This document shows positions 11,219 to 23,095 of a stretch of 64,000 bases of DNA, piece after piece. This stretch comes from Platanthera guangdongensis (taxonomy: Eukaryota > Streptophyta > Magnoliopsida > Asparagales > Orchidaceae), in contig CM077162.1 of assembly GCA_039583875.1 (NCBI GenBank), positions 57,315,675 through 57,379,674 on the forward strand. Reading direction: 5' to 3'. Numbering within the stretch: position 1 is the first letter of the stretch; the number at the start of each line of letters is the position of its first letter. Position numbers and translations under genes: made by a program. The notes beneath the pieces were generated by a model, which had not been told where the DNA came from, ran no database searches, and worked only from the letters and a program-made list of their open reading frames with translations.

Positions 11219-11615
11219 GGAATCACCTGCAAGAGAGATATAAAAACGGCGATCAAGTGCAAAGGAACAGAAAGCGCGGGATGGAGGTCGAAGAAAACCT
11301 AAATATAGGGTTTTCAAGAATATTAATCGACAGACCGCGTTCCACAAAAATAGAAATAATTCTTCGAACTGAGTTCGACAAAATAATTTTGAATGAAATA
11401 ATTCGTCGATCCGATCCAGAAGAATTGAAGACAGTTCGTCGAACTCCGTTCGATGAATATCTTCTGAAGCAAGATCGTCGAAATCCGTTCGACGAAAATT
11501 ATTTCAGTCACAGAGAGTTCGTCGATCTCCGTCCGACGAATATCTCTCAAACTTTCCCCGGTTCGTCGAACTCCGTTCGACGAACTTTGGAAAATTCGTC
11601 GAGTGCAGAGAGAAA
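11219..11615 (-). promoter_or_regulatory. Copia-3 internal promoter-like spacer between pol and ORF3
   Basis: Read on the minus strand: word copies of the form TTCGTCGAACTCCGTTCGACGAA (11361-11603, plus-strand starts near 11361, 11403, 11436, 11475, 11519, 11563, 11596), then a TATATTT box (11301-11307) in CCCTATATTTAG, a pyrimidine-rich leader, CTTGCAG|GTG near 11227, and the ORF3 ATG. Word spacing is 33-44 bp. The layout equals that of Copia-1, -4 and -7. Promoter activity is inferred. Confidence 0.55.
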
Positions 11616-13118
11616 TTAAATAAAGTCTTCTCCATTGATCATTCCAAGCTGATTTACAAAGAACATATGATTTCTCTCATCCAGAGGTTTGGTGAATATA
11701 TCAGACCTTTGTAAATCAGTGTAGATAAAGACAAGCTTGATTTTATTTTTGTCTACACACTCTCTAATGAAATGATGTCTTATGTCAATATGTTTTGTCC
11801 TACTATGGTGAACTGGATTCTGGGCTATGGCTATAACACTTGTATTATCACAGAGTAGGGTTGAATTATTTAAGTTGAACCCATAATCTAGAAGTTGATT
11901 TTGTATCCAAAGCATCTGTGAACAACAGCTGCCTGCTGTAATATATTCTGCTTCAGCAGTTGTGGTTGACACTGATGTTTGCTTTTTACAAAACCAAGAT
12001 ACTAATGTCATACCCAGGAACTGACAAGTCCCGGAAGTACTTTTTCTATCTACCCTGCATCCAGCAAAATCAACATCAGAGTATCTAGTTAACTCAAATT
12101 CTGATTCAGCAGAATACCATAGGCCTAGATTAGGACAACTCTTGATATAGCTCAAAATCCTTTTTAGTAAAATTAGGTGAGATTCTTTTGGGTTCACCTG
12201 GAACCTAACACAAAGACATGTGGCAAACATAATATCTGGCCTACTTGCTATGAGGTATAATAAGGACCCAACAATGCCCCTATAAAGTTTCTGATGCACA
12301 GGTTTCCCTGGTATATCAGAGTCCACAACAACATTGGTAGCCATGGGTGTTTTCTTTGCTGAGGCATCAGGCATCCCAAACTTTTTTAGAAGTTCTTTAG
12401 CATATTTTGCTTGAGAGATCAAGATGCCATCAGGGAGCTGCTTCACTTGGAGACCAAGGAAGTAGAAAAGCTCACCCATGCTACTCATTTCAAATTTGGA
12501 ATGCATAAGGTCAGAGAACCTCTTGCATAATTTGGAATCTGTAGAGCCAAATATAATATCATCCACACAGATTTGTACTAATAAGATTTGGTCCTTATGA
12601 TGTCTAGTGAAAAGTGTTTTATCTACAGTTCTTCTTGTAAATTTATGCTCTAATAGAAAACTAGCTAAGGTCTCATACCAAGCTCTTGGAGCTTGCTTTA
12701 GACCATAAAGAGCCTTATGCAATTTAGAAACATGAGAGGGGTAAGTTGGAGAAACAAAACCTGGAGGTTGTTGTACATAAACCTCTTCTTTAAGCACTCC
12801 AATTAGAAAAGCACTCTTCACATCCATTTGGAAGACCTTGAATCTCTTGTATGCTGCATAGGCAAGGAATATTCTTATGACTTCCAACCTTGCAACAGGT
12901 GCAAAGGTTTGATCATAGTCAATTCCTTCTTCTTGCCTATATCCTTGAGCAATAAGCCTAGCCTTGTTTCTCACAATGATTCCTTGGGCATCCAGCTTGT
13001 TTCTGAAAACCCATTTGGTTCCAATAACTGGGTAGTTTTGGGGTCTTGGAACCAAATCCCAAACTCTACATCTCTCAAATTGATTTAGTTCCTCCTGCAT
13101 TACAAGGATCTAGTGGGG
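11616..13118 (-). pseudogene. Copia-3 pol, RT and RNase H part (3' portion of split pol)
   Basis: A frame of 494 residues is open from ATG 13100 to 11616. It holds the RT motifs [51 protein letters not shown] and VDDIIFGS, then RNase H with [29 protein letters not shown] and DIFTKPLDE. The RT active strand reads CVDD where the family has YVDD. The ATG is internal: the frame continues upstream but a TAG at 13110-13112 replaces the Trp seen in Copia-6. At 13119 Gypsy-1 interrupts; the rest of pol resumes at 21984. Confidence 0.9.
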
Positions 13119-13123
13119 ATCCT
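13119..13123. repeat. Target-site duplication ATCCT, left of Gypsy-1
   Basis: ATCCT directly precedes the LTR start TGTAACGCCCC and recurs at 21984-21988 after the LTR end GTTACA. Removing Gypsy-1 and one copy restores GGGGATCCTGCTCAGC, exactly as in the uninterrupted Copia-6 copy near 43537. Confidence 0.97.
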
Positions 13124-15130
13124 TGTAACGCCCCGAAAATTATATTTGAGTTGGTCGCGTAAATAGGGATTTTGGTGCCTGTATAGGGGTACACGGCCTA
13201 GGACACGGGCGTGTCCAAGGCCGTGTCTGGCATGGTGTTTTGGCCGATTTTATCCCGAGAAGGACACAACTAGGAACACAGATTAATGACACGGGCGTGC
13301 CATTTGACACGGGCGTGTGCCTACCCATGTCAGTACCCGTGTTCCAATGGGTCGTGTTGGTTGGCGTGGCGATTATGCGTGACACGCCCCCGGTCACGGG
13401 CCTGTCGAGGACCCGACACGGGCGTGTCAGGTGAGACACGGGCGTGTTAGGTGAGACACGGGCGTGTCAGGTGAGACACGGGCGTGTCATTGCCCGTGTG
13501 GTTGTTCTGCATTCGACGATCGTGCCTCGATCAAGGCACACGGCCTGGGACACAGCCGTGTGCGAGGCCGTGTTCGGCCCAGGTCTGGGGATTTTTGTGC
13601 AGATCTGAGCCATTCATTTTCTTTAAGTAAGATCCAATGGTTCAGACAGTTTCTTGCTCTGTTAAGGCCGGGAATGGGGGAGTTAATTCTTCATTTTATC
13701 CAAACCATTCTCTTTCTAAGGAGTTAGAGAGAGGAGGAAGAAGAAGGAGGATTCTGGCCGCCGGCGGAGCATCGAAGCACCATTTTGAGATCTGAGAGCG
13801 GATCCATGGAGGAAAGTTCGTTGGGAAGATTTCCATCCGTGTAGTTTTTCAATGGCGCAAAAGCGGACTACAAGGGTAACGATTCTCCACTTGAGCTTGT
13901 GAAGCTCTTCCTTTTTGCATAGGGAAAACCCGCTCCCGCGAGTGTGCAGCGAGTATGCGCTGTTCCTTGGGGTTGACGGGAATAGTCACCCTCGTGTTGC
14001 ATATAGAGTCCGGAATCGAAGTACGTGCATAGGCATTGTGTGTGAAGCCTACCCGGACATGTTGGTCTGGATCAGTGATGTTGCATTTATTATGATTTGC
14101 CGGAGAAGACTCCGTACTTTGGGTTTTCGGGTTTCTACGCGGTAGATTACAGCAGGGATCCTTGGAGGTTAGCTCCAAGGCGCACTCGAAAAATTGAGCG
14201 GAATCGTTGTTCTGCTAACTTGGCGGTCTGGGAACCGGCCTTGAACATAACTGGGTTATGTGATTGATTGGAATATTAGGATCCGAGAGAAGCATGGCCC
14301 GTGCGTACGTCTTAATGGGAGCTACGCGGTTGAGCAACAGGCAAGTGGAATTAGACCTGGGCTATGTGGTTCGGTGCGAGAGACCCGAAAAGGTGACTGG
14401 CCATTGGCTTAGTCGGGATCCTTAGACAGTGGTTAGGAAGGCTAAAATGCTCATGTTGTTGCCATCCTGGGGGTGGTGGTGAAGACGCTGAAGTGTCAGG
14501 ATTCACCGTTAATGTGCCCTGAGTGCACAGGGTGTTTGGCAGTGCGAGCCTACACCTGTGGCGAAGTATGTTTTTACATAATTGTTTAGCTGGGCTAATG
14601 ATATGCAGGGAAGGAGCACCGCCGTCCCGAGAAAGGGATGGGGTCGTTATAATTTGGTCGTCTTTAGCTGACCGTTGCCTGTTTTCCACCGTGCGGTGGA
14701 ATGTTGCTTGTAGGTGCTGCGGAGCCAAGTGCAAAATAGCGGGCTGGAGCCCATGTTGTCATGCTGGCCCTCGAAGGCCTTAGCGAATAGTTGTTTTTAT
14801 TTTGTCATGTGTGTCCGACCTGCGAGCCGATGTATGTAAGACACTATTTGATAAGTGAACTATTGTAAGGCCATAAGGCCATGTATCTTTCAGTGTATTG
14901 TTATTTCATTCCAGTGGTAGTGGTTGTGGACATTCATGTAAATTGATTATTCAGTTTGGGTTCTTTCTACTTTTAAAAAGCTTCCGCTAGAATGCTCTGT
15001 GTTAGGACGAGTAGTCTTAATTGGAATGTTTGGTTATTAATACGTAACCCTTCCGTCTGTCCGTGGTATATGGCGTCGGGTTCTAGCTGGACCTTCTGTT
15101 AAATGTCATACGACGGATGAGGGTGTTACA
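13124..15130 (+). repeat. Gypsy-1 5' LTR (2007 bp)
   Basis: TGTAACGCCCC...GGGTGTTACA. The U3 part (13180-13600) is dense in the palindromic word GACACGGGCGTGTC and degenerate forms. Four consecutive 20-bp units of it lie at 13415-13494. The 3' LTR has two, which accounts for the whole 40-bp length difference. The remaining ~1.4 kb contains no gene; short frames in it are chance. Confidence 0.95.
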
Positions 15131-15131
15131 A

Positions 15132-15144
15132 TTTGGTATCAGAC
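15132..15144 (+). other. Gypsy-1 primer-binding site
   Basis: TTTGGTATCAGAC follows the LTR end after one base. It is complementary to the 3' end of initiator tRNA-Met, as usual for chromoviruses. A ~220-bp leader without recognisable signal follows. Confidence 0.85.
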
Positions 15145-15350
15145 TTCTGGTTACAGTCAGGCTTAAATGAATTATTAGGAGAATTATTTTAAGGGGTGGT
15201 GAGCACATGTGTGCGTCATCGTTATAACATCAAAAAGAACCCATGAATGTCCACTTAGGAATGAAAAATACACTTATTTTTTGGAATCTGAGTGTTCCAA
15301 TGATTGCTTTTAGCAATTTGGTTGTTGTCTCATCTTGCGTTTTGCTTCTA

Positions 15351-16497
15351 TAGGCAGCTAGGAGCGGTGCTAGTCAATCAGAGCGTCCGCAATCGGCGGA
15401 AAGTAGTGCACCAAGAGACATGCCTACTACACCTACTTCAGCGGAAACCATCAGTATAGTGGTTGAAGCTGTATTTGTGATGATTAATGCCCAACCTTCA
15501 GGGCAAATGCACCACGCACCTCTTGTCGTGGAGAAAGAATCGGTTAGGGTGGCAGAGCCGAGAGTGGTGGAGCGCGCAACAGTTGATCTGGTAGAGCCGA
15601 GGAGAACTACGGAGAAGCAGCTTAAGCATGTAATGGGTTTTCATCCCCCAGTATTTGACGGGACTGGAATGCCAGCTCAAGCTGAGGACTGGCTCTCTAC
15701 GATAAAGAGGGTTTTGACAGGCACGTTAACTGAGGAGTGGCAGAAGACCACCATAGTAACCTTTCTTTTGGCAGGTGAAGCGAGGCTGTGGTGGGATGAG
15801 TTGGAGTTTCACCTCTTAGTGGGTAGGCAGCTTGCTGATGTGCATATGGAGGAATTTTCAAGATTGTTCCTGGCCAGATATCTACCCTCTGCTCAGAAGC
15901 TTGAGATGGAGAACCAATATCTTGGGTTGACTCAAGAATCCAGAAGCGTGGACGAGTACCTCCACGAGTTTACACGGTTGGGTCGGTATGCTGGGGCTAT
16001 GTTTACGGAAGAGGAGAGGAAGACCAAACGATTTTATGAGGGTCTTCGTGGTGACATACAGTTACTCCTTGCTGGGCCTAAGGCGCAGGGCTTCCTAGCC
16101 TTGGTCAATTTGGCCCGGTCATTGGAAAAGGTTGTGAAGAGGGTGCAAGAGAAGAAGGACCCAGGAGAAAAGAAGGCAGAGTTCAAAGTGCCTAGTGCAA
16201 AGTCAGGATTCCGCAGATGGAACAAGAAGCAGAGGACTTCGAACTCAGCCCCTTCGTTTTGTGCGTCAGGGGCAACCACAAGTCGAGTCCCAGGAGCTTG
16301 CTACAACTGTGGGAAGACGGGGCATTTTGCTCGTGAGTGTTGGAGCGGACGGGCAAAGTCCGAGAGGAATTCTGGAGCGACTTATGAGGAGAAAGAAAAG
16401 GCGGTGGAGTCAACCACATCCCATCATGCTCCAGTCCAGCCTAGAGTTTATAATCTTGGTCTGAAAGAGGCCATAAAGCAAGCTGACGTGGTGACAG
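15351..16497 (+). pseudogene. Gypsy-1 gag, start codon uncertain
   Basis: Gag (nucleocapsid/capsid) in the Tekay style. Homology with Gypsy-2 (MTRSGAGPSERP) begins near 15354 as AARSGASQSERP, where Gypsy-1 no longer has ATG; the first ATG in frame is 15420. Motifs are MGFHPPVFDGTGMPAQAEDWL, ARLWWDELEFHL (retrotransposon gag core), FSRLFLARYLPSAQ, RSVDEYLHEFTRLGRYA and one zinc knuckle CYNCGKTGHFARECW near 16300-16345. The frame leaves gag at GTGACAG|GT (16497/16498), where an intron-like segment starts; reading on gives TAA at 16506. Confidence 0.88.
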
Positions 16498-16575
16498 GTA
16501 TGAGTTAATTTATAACAGATTAACTTTTGTAGTTGTTACCTCTTTTATGTGTTAGCTTACTTCTGTTGTTGCTAG
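16498..16575 (+). other. Putative 78-nt GT-AG intron between gag and protease (Gypsy-1)
   Basis: ACAG|GTATGAGT at the left and TTGTTGCTAG|GATTTG at the right fit plant splice sites, and the segment is AT/T-rich. Removing it joins VTG to FVLI in frame and skips the TAA at 16506-16508. Gypsy-2 has the same arrangement at the same codon (59013-59089). Splicing is inferred. Confidence 0.65.
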
Positions 16576-19500
16576 GATTTGTATTGATTCTCGATTTTCC
16601 GGTGAGAGCCTTGTTTGATACGGGAGCTTCACATTCCTTCTTGTCCGAACGATTTATGATGCGCATCGGGGTCCCCCCCCCCTTGATGGCAAAAGACTAG
16701 TTGGATGTGTTGTTGCCCAATGGGTGCTCAATGCGTGCGGATAAGGTCTGTGTAGTCAAGGTTCGGATTGGGGATCAGGAGTTTGATTTGCGAGCGTTGA
16801 TTCTACCGTTAATAGAGTTCAATGTAATCTTTGGTATGGACTAGCTCTCGGAGTAGCGAGTTTACATTGATTGCAACCGAAAGGAGGTTAAATTGGGATT
16901 AAATTCTGAACGGGAGACTACGTTTGTGGGCATGAAGGGGTCAGGGAAAGTTTTGATGTCGGCCCTTCAGGTGATTAATGCAGTTCGGTCTGGGGCAGAG
17001 CTGTTTGTCACACTAGTGCAGTCTTCAATGCCTAGGCCTAGTCTGGACAGTATCCCAGTTGTGTTCGAGTATCCTGATGTGTTTCCAGATGATCTCCCAG
17101 GAGCCCCTCCTCAGTGGGAGATTGATTTTACTATTGAGCTGTTACCGGGTGCCAAACCGATGTCACGCTCCCCCTATCGGATAATGCCAAGAGAGATGAC
17201 AGAATTGAAGGTGCAACTTCAAGAGTTGTTAGAACAAGGTTATGTGCGTCCAAGTTCGTCATCTTAGAGCGCACCGGTTCTCTTCGTTAAGAAGAAAGAT
17301 GGGAGCTTGCGGCTTTGTATCGACTACCGGGAATTGAACAAGCTTACGGAAAAGAATAAGTATCCGATCCCGAGAATTGACGATCTATTTGATCAGTTGG
17401 TTGGGTCAACGATATATTCGAAGTTAGATCTGAAGTCCGGTTACTACCAATTGAGGATAAGGGAGAGTGACATCCCAAAGACAGCATTCAGTACGCGGTT
17501 TGGGCATTACGAGTTCACGGTCATGCCGTTTGGTTTGACCAATGCGCCATCCGTGTTTATGGATCTGATGAATAGGACGTTCAGAGAGTACCTGGAACGT
17601 TTTGTGATAGTATTTATCGACGATATCCTGGTGTACTCGTAGTGTGAAGAGGATCACTACAATCACCTGCACATGGTGTTGGTGACGTTGAGGAGAAACC
17701 AGTTGTATGCTAAGTTATCCAAGTGTGAGTTCTGGTTATCCTCGATAGCGTTCCTTGGTCATGTTGTTAGTGGAGAAGGGATAGCTGTGGATCCGGCGAA
17801 GATAGTGGCGATACAGGAGTGGCCTGCTTTGACTACAGTGGCGTAGGTCCAGAGCTTTCTAGGGCTTGCTGGCTACTACAGGCGCTTCGTAGAGAACTTC
17901 TCACGGATAGCGCTACTACTCACGACTTTGACCAGGAAGAATCAGAAGTTTGTGTGGTCTTCGGAGTGCGAATAAGCTTTTGAAGAGTTGAAGAGGCGGT
18001 TGACCACAACGCCTATTTTATGTTCCTCAAGTGGAACCGAAGGGTTCAAAATCTATAGTGATGCTTCGGGCAGTGGTTTGGGCTGTGTTCTGCTACAGTA
18101 TGGGAGTATGATAGCCTATGGTTCATGACAATTGAAGGCTCACGAGAGAAATTATCCGGTCCATGACTTGGATTTAGCGGCCGTGATATTTGCTTTAAAG
18201 CTGTGGAGGAACTATTTCTACGGTGTGAAAGTCGATATATACACCGATCATAAAAGCTTGAAGTACCTGTTAGATCAAAAGGATCTGAACATGAGGCAGC
18301 GGAGGTGGATGGAGTTCCTAGGGGACTACACCTTCAAGATACATTATGTGCCAGGGAAAGGTAATGTAATGGCGGATGTGTTGAGTCGTAAGGTTCCTGC
18401 ACAGGCCAACTGGTTGTAGGTACATAATGAGAGATCGGTCCGTAAGTTGGAGGCTTTGGAGATATCTTGCGTCGACAAGCAGTCTAGTACTGATGTGAAA
18501 TTGTTTTGGACCGAGGTGTAGTGTGACCTAGCTGATAGAGTTCGGCGGGCTTTGATTCAGGATAACAACATGAAGCAGATCTTGGATGAATCATTGGATG
18601 AGTCAAATTCCCAGTTTGCTGTTGAGGATGAGTTGCTAAGGAAGGACGGTCGCCTATGCGTTCCTAGTGCGGATAATCTTCGGGAGGAGTTGATGTACGA
18701 GGCTCATCATACCAAGTACTCAATCCACCTGGGAAGCACGAAGATGTATAGAGACATGAAGAAATTATTTTGGTGGCCAGGATTGAAGAAAGATGTGGCA
18801 CTTTATGTGGCCAAGTGCCAAACTTGTGCCTTGGTTAAGGCGGAGTGCCAGAAGCCCGGAGGTTTCCTAAAGTCCTTGCCTATCCCGGAATAGAAATTTG
18901 ACGACATATCTATGGATTTTGTGCATGGTTTGCCGAAGTCGCAGAGGGGAAATGACGCCATCTGGGTGGTCGTAGATAGGTTGACAAAGGTGTCGCACTT
19001 CATCCCGATCAGGAAGGAAGATTCGGTGGAAAGGTTGGCCAAACTCTTTGTGGAGAATATTGTACGGTTGCATGGTGTGCCCCGCAGTATTGTTAATGAT
19101 CGAGATGGACGCTTCACGTCGAATGACTGGAGGTTGGTGCATAGTCTGTTGGGTACTAAGCTAAAGTTTAGCACAACCTTTCATCCACAAACGGATGGCC
19201 AGACCGAGAGGGTCAACCGGATGTTGGAGGACATGCTTCGCATGTGCGTCCTAGATTTTGGAAAGCAGTGGGAAGATCACCTGTATATGGTGGAGTTTGC
19301 GTATAACAATAACTTTCAGGTGAGTATTGGAATGACGCCTTTCGAGGACTTGTATGGGAGAAAGTGTCGCACGCTGTTGTCTTGGTTGGAGACGGGCGAG
19401 TCGAAGCTTTACAAACGCCAAGCGGTGGAAGATGCCACTTCAGTGATACGAACAATTCAGGAACGGTTGAAGATCGCTCAGGACAGACAGTCAAGGTACT

Positions 19501-19964
19501 ATAACGCCAAACATAGGAACGTGGAGTTCAGTGTTGGTGACTGGGTGTACTTGAAAATCAAACCGTTTAAGGGTGTCTCGCGGGTTCGACGCTTGAAGAA
19601 GCTGAGTTTGAGATACCTTGGACCATTTGAGATCCTGGAGCGTGTTGGCGAAGCAGCGTATAGATTGAAGCTGTCGGTGGAGTTACGTGGGCTACACGAT
19701 GTGTTCCACGTATCGGTGTTGCGTAAGGCGGTGCAAGAACCTTCGCAGATAGTTGCGGTTGATCAAGTGCCAGTTGATTACGAGTTGACGACAAAGTTCA
19801 AGCCTATACGTATAGAATATGTTGAAGTCAAGCGACTCCGCAACAAGGATATCTGAATGGTTAAAGTCCGTTGGGATAATTGCGGACGTGAGGAGCTTTC
19901 TTGTGAGCGAGAGCAAACTATGTTGGAAGAATACCCCGAGTTATTCCGTTCAGGTAACTTGTAA
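16576..19964 (+). pseudogene. Gypsy-1 pol: protease, RT, RNase H, integrase, chromodomain-like tail; stops only
   Basis: All domains lie in one frame with no frameshift. Protease: [63 protein letters not shown], active site [10 protein letters not shown]. RNase [17 protein letters not shown] and [14 protein letters not shown]. Integrase: H2C2 zinc finger (HHTKYSIHLGSTKMY...CQTCALVK), DDE core with [20 protein letters not shown] and [12 protein letters not shown], then the GPFEILERVGEAAYRLKLS barrel. The tail after 19857 is chromodomain-like. Stops interrupt at about 16700, 16844, 16856, 17264, 17639, 17844, 17972, 18126, 18417, 18520, 18891 and 19854. Several replace Trp or Gln, as expected of methylcytosine decay. 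Not functional. Confidence 0.93.
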
Positions 19965-20002
19965 TTTTTGTACCTTTACTTAATTTTAGGACGAAATTCC
20001 TT

Positions 20003-20016
20003 AAGTGGGGGAGATT
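20003..20016 (+). other. Gypsy-1 polypurine tract
   Basis: AAGTGGGGGAGATT lies immediately before the 3' LTR start TGTAACGCCCC. Confidence 0.85.
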
Positions 20017-21983
20017 TGTAACGCCCCAAAAATTGTATTTGAGTTGGTCGCGTAAAAAGGGATTTTGGTGCCTGTATAGGGGTACACGGCCTAGTACACG
20101 GGCGTGTCCAAGGCCGTGTCTGGCATGGTGTTTTGGCCGATTTTATCCCGAGAAGGACACAGCTAGGAACACGGCTTAATGACAAGGGCTTGTCATTTGA
20201 CACAGGCGTGTGCCTACCTGTGTCAGTACCCGTGTTCCATTGGGTCGTGTCGGTTGGCGTGGCGGTTATGCGTGACATGCCCCCAGTCACGGGCATGTCG
20301 AGGACCCGACATGGGCGTGTCAGGTGAGACACGGGCGTGTCGTTGCCCGTGCGGTTGTTCTGCGTTCGACGATCGTGCCTCGATCAAGGAACACAACCTG
20401 GGATACGGCCGTGTGCGAGGCCGTGTTCGGCCCAGGTCTGGGAATTTTTGTGCAGATCTGAGCCGTTCATTTTCTTTAAGTAAGATCCAATGGTTCAGAC
20501 GGTTTCTTGCTCTATTAAGGCTGGGAATGGGGGAGTTATTTCTTCATTTTCTCCAAACCATTCTCTTTCCAAGGAGTTAGTGAGAGGAGGAAGAAGAAGG
20601 AGGATTCCGGCAACCGGCAGAGCATCAGAGCACCATTTTGAGATCTGAGAGCAGATACATGGAGGAATGTTCGTTGCGAAGATTTCCATCCGTGTAGTTT
20701 TTCCGTGGCGCAAAAGCGGACTACAAGGGTAACGATTCTCCACTTGATCATGTGAAGCTCTTCCTTTTTGCATAGGGAAAACCCGCTCCCGCGAGTGTGC
20801 GGAGATTGTGCGGTGTTCCTTGGGGTTGACGGGAATAGTCCCCCTCGTGTTGCATATAAAGTCCGGAATCGAAGTACGGGCATAGGCATTGTGTGTGAAA
20901 CCTACCTGGACATGTTGGTCTGGATTGGTGATGTTGCATTTGTTATGATTTGCTGGAGAAGACTCCGTGCTTTGGGTTTTCGAGTTTCTACGCGGTAGAT
21001 TGCAGCAGGGATCCTTGGAGGTTAGCTCCAAGACGCACCCGGAAAACTGAGCAGAATCGTTGTTCTGCTAACTTGGCGGTCTGGGAACCGGCCTTGAACA
21101 TAACTGGGTTATGTGATTGATTGAAATATTAGGATCCGAGAGAAGCTTGGCCTGTGCATACGTCTTAATGTGAACTACGCGGTTGAGCAACGGGCAAGTG
21201 GAATTGGACCTGGGCTATGTGGTTCGGTGTGAGAGACCCGAAAAGGGGACTGGCCGTTGGCATAGTCGGGAGACTTAGATAGTGGTCAGGAAGGTTAAAA
21301 TGCTCATGTTGTTGCCATCCTAGGGGTGGTGGTGAAGACGCTGAAGTGTCAGAATTTACCATTAATGTACCCTGACTGCACAGGGTGTTTGGCCGTGCGA
21401 GCCTACACCTGTGGCGAAGTATGTTTTTACATAATTGTTTAGCTGGGCTAATGATATGCAGGGAAGGAGCACCACCGTCCCGAGAAATGGACGTGGTCAT
21501 TATAATTTGTTCGGCTTTAGCTGACCGTTTCCTGTTTGCCACCGTACGGTGGAATGTTGCTTGCAGGTGCTGCGGAGCCGAGTTTAAAATAGCGGGCTAG
21601 AGCCCAAGTTGCCATGCTGGCCCTCGAAGGCCTTAGCGAATAATTGTTTTTATTTTGTCATGTGTGGCCGGCCTGCGAGCCGATGTATGTAAGACACTAT
21701 TTGATAAGTGAACTATTGTAAGGCCATAAGGGCATGTATCTTTCAGTATATTGTTATTTCATTCCAGTGGTAGTGGTTGTGGACATTCATGTAAATTGAT
21801 TATTCAGTTTGGGTTCTTTCTACTTTTAAAAAGCTTTCGCTAGAATGCTCTGTGTTTGGACGTGTAGTCTTAATTGGAATGTTTGGTTATTAATACGTAA
21901 CCCTTCCATCTGTCCGTGGTATATGGCGTCGGGTTCCAGCTGGACCTTCTGTTATATGCCATACAATGGATGAGGGTGTTACA
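20017..21983 (+). repeat. Gypsy-1 3' LTR (1967 bp)
   Basis: Same termini as the 5' LTR. It carries two 20-bp GACAC/TGGGCGTGTC units (20308-20347) instead of four and shows scattered transitions, so the insertion is not recent. It ends GTTACA and is followed by ATCCT. Confidence 0.95.
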
Positions 21984-23095
21984 ATCCTGCTCAGCATCAT
22001 GGATGGATAGAGGTTCAACCTGAGAGAGAAAACATGCATGCATCAAATCTTGGGTGAGTTGATGCCTTGTCTGTACACCTACTGATATGTCTACAATCAC
22101 TTGAGATCTGGGGTGATCCCTATGTGTGACAAAATCAGTAGGTGGAGTTGGTTGTGCAACAATATTTGTAATTAAGTCCTCCTGTGGAATTGTATTTGCT
22201 GTTGGTAGTGATTCATTTTCTTTAGCTTCTTCTTCTTCACTTTCTTCAATGGCTTGTGGAGAGGGATGAGTTGGAACCTCTTGGGTGAGGTTTAGTCCAT
22301 CCAAGGTCTCACATAAGTGGGGTGCCTACAAGTTGCTATTGGTAGAAACTTCTTTCTCCTTGCAATACATGTTAGTCTCATCAAATGAAACATGAATGGA
22401 CTCTTCAATTTTTAATGTTGATTTATTAAAAACCCTATAGGCCTTGCTTACTTGGGAATATCCTAGAAAAACACCCTCTTCAGCCTTAGCCTCAAACCTT
22501 CTAATGTATTTTTTATTGTTGTTATGAATGTAACATAAGCATCCAAATACTTTGAAGTAGTTGATTTTAGGTTTCTTCCCTTTGAGCAATTCATAGGGAG
22601 TCCTGTTCTTTAGTTTGTGAATTAGGCTCCTGTTCAGGATATAATTTGTTGTGCTTACAGCCTCTGCCCAAAAGGTTAGGGGCATGTAAGCATCTACAAG
22701 CAAAGTACCTGCAGCTTCAATGAGTGTCCTATTTTTCCTTTCAGCTACCCCATTTTGTTGGGGATTTCTAGGAGCTGAGAAGCAATGCCTGATACCTTCC
22801 TTCTCACAGAACTCATGCATAAGAAGAGACTCAAACTCTGTGCCATGATCACTTCTGATCAATGCAACATGAGTAGAGAACTCAATCTGTATGGTCCTAA
22901 GAAAATCTGTAAGAACGTTGAAGGTATCTGACTTAGATCTCAGAAAGAATACCCAACTGAACCTGGAGAAGTCATCCACTATAACCAAAGTGTAGGATTT
23001 CCCTCCTAAGCTTTGTAAAGCAATGAGTCCAAAGAGATCCAAATGTAGCAAGTACAAAATCCTAGGTGAATCACTCTTATTAACAGATTTAATCC
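21984..23095 (-). pseudogene. Copia-3 pol, integrase part (5' portion of split pol, truncated)
   Basis: It continues Copia-3 pol beyond Gypsy-1. On the minus strand from about 23095 the integrase core reads LYLLHLDLFGLI, YTLVIVDDFSRFSWVFFL, IRSDHGTEFES and NGVAERKNRTLIEAAGTLL (the three acidic catalytic positions), then PYELLKGKKPKINYFKVFGC and SIHVSFDETNMY. A TAG near 22328 replaces the CAG (Gln) found in Copia-6; the linker continues APHLCETLDG. The frame's apparent N-terminus 'MARI' is chimeric: homology to Copia-6 ends near 23095. Gag, protease and the 5' LTR of Copia-3 are absent. Confidence 0.9.

Larger units (their letters stand above)
13124..21983 (+). mobile_element. Gypsy-1: complete Tekay (Del)-type Ty3-gypsy chromovirus, 8860 bp
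   Basis: Two LTRs (2007 and 1967 bp), primer site, gag, protease, RT, RNase H, integrase, chromodomain-like tail and polypurine tract are all present in order, flanked by ATCCT. About ten premature stops but no frameshift in one frame make it defective in cis. The order RT-RH-IN identifies Ty3-gypsy; the C-terminal MVKVRWDN...EELSCEREQTM...YPELF segment is a chromodomain-type tail, typical of Tekay. It inserted into Copia-3 pol in opposite orientation, so it is younger than Copia-3. Confidence 0.96.
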
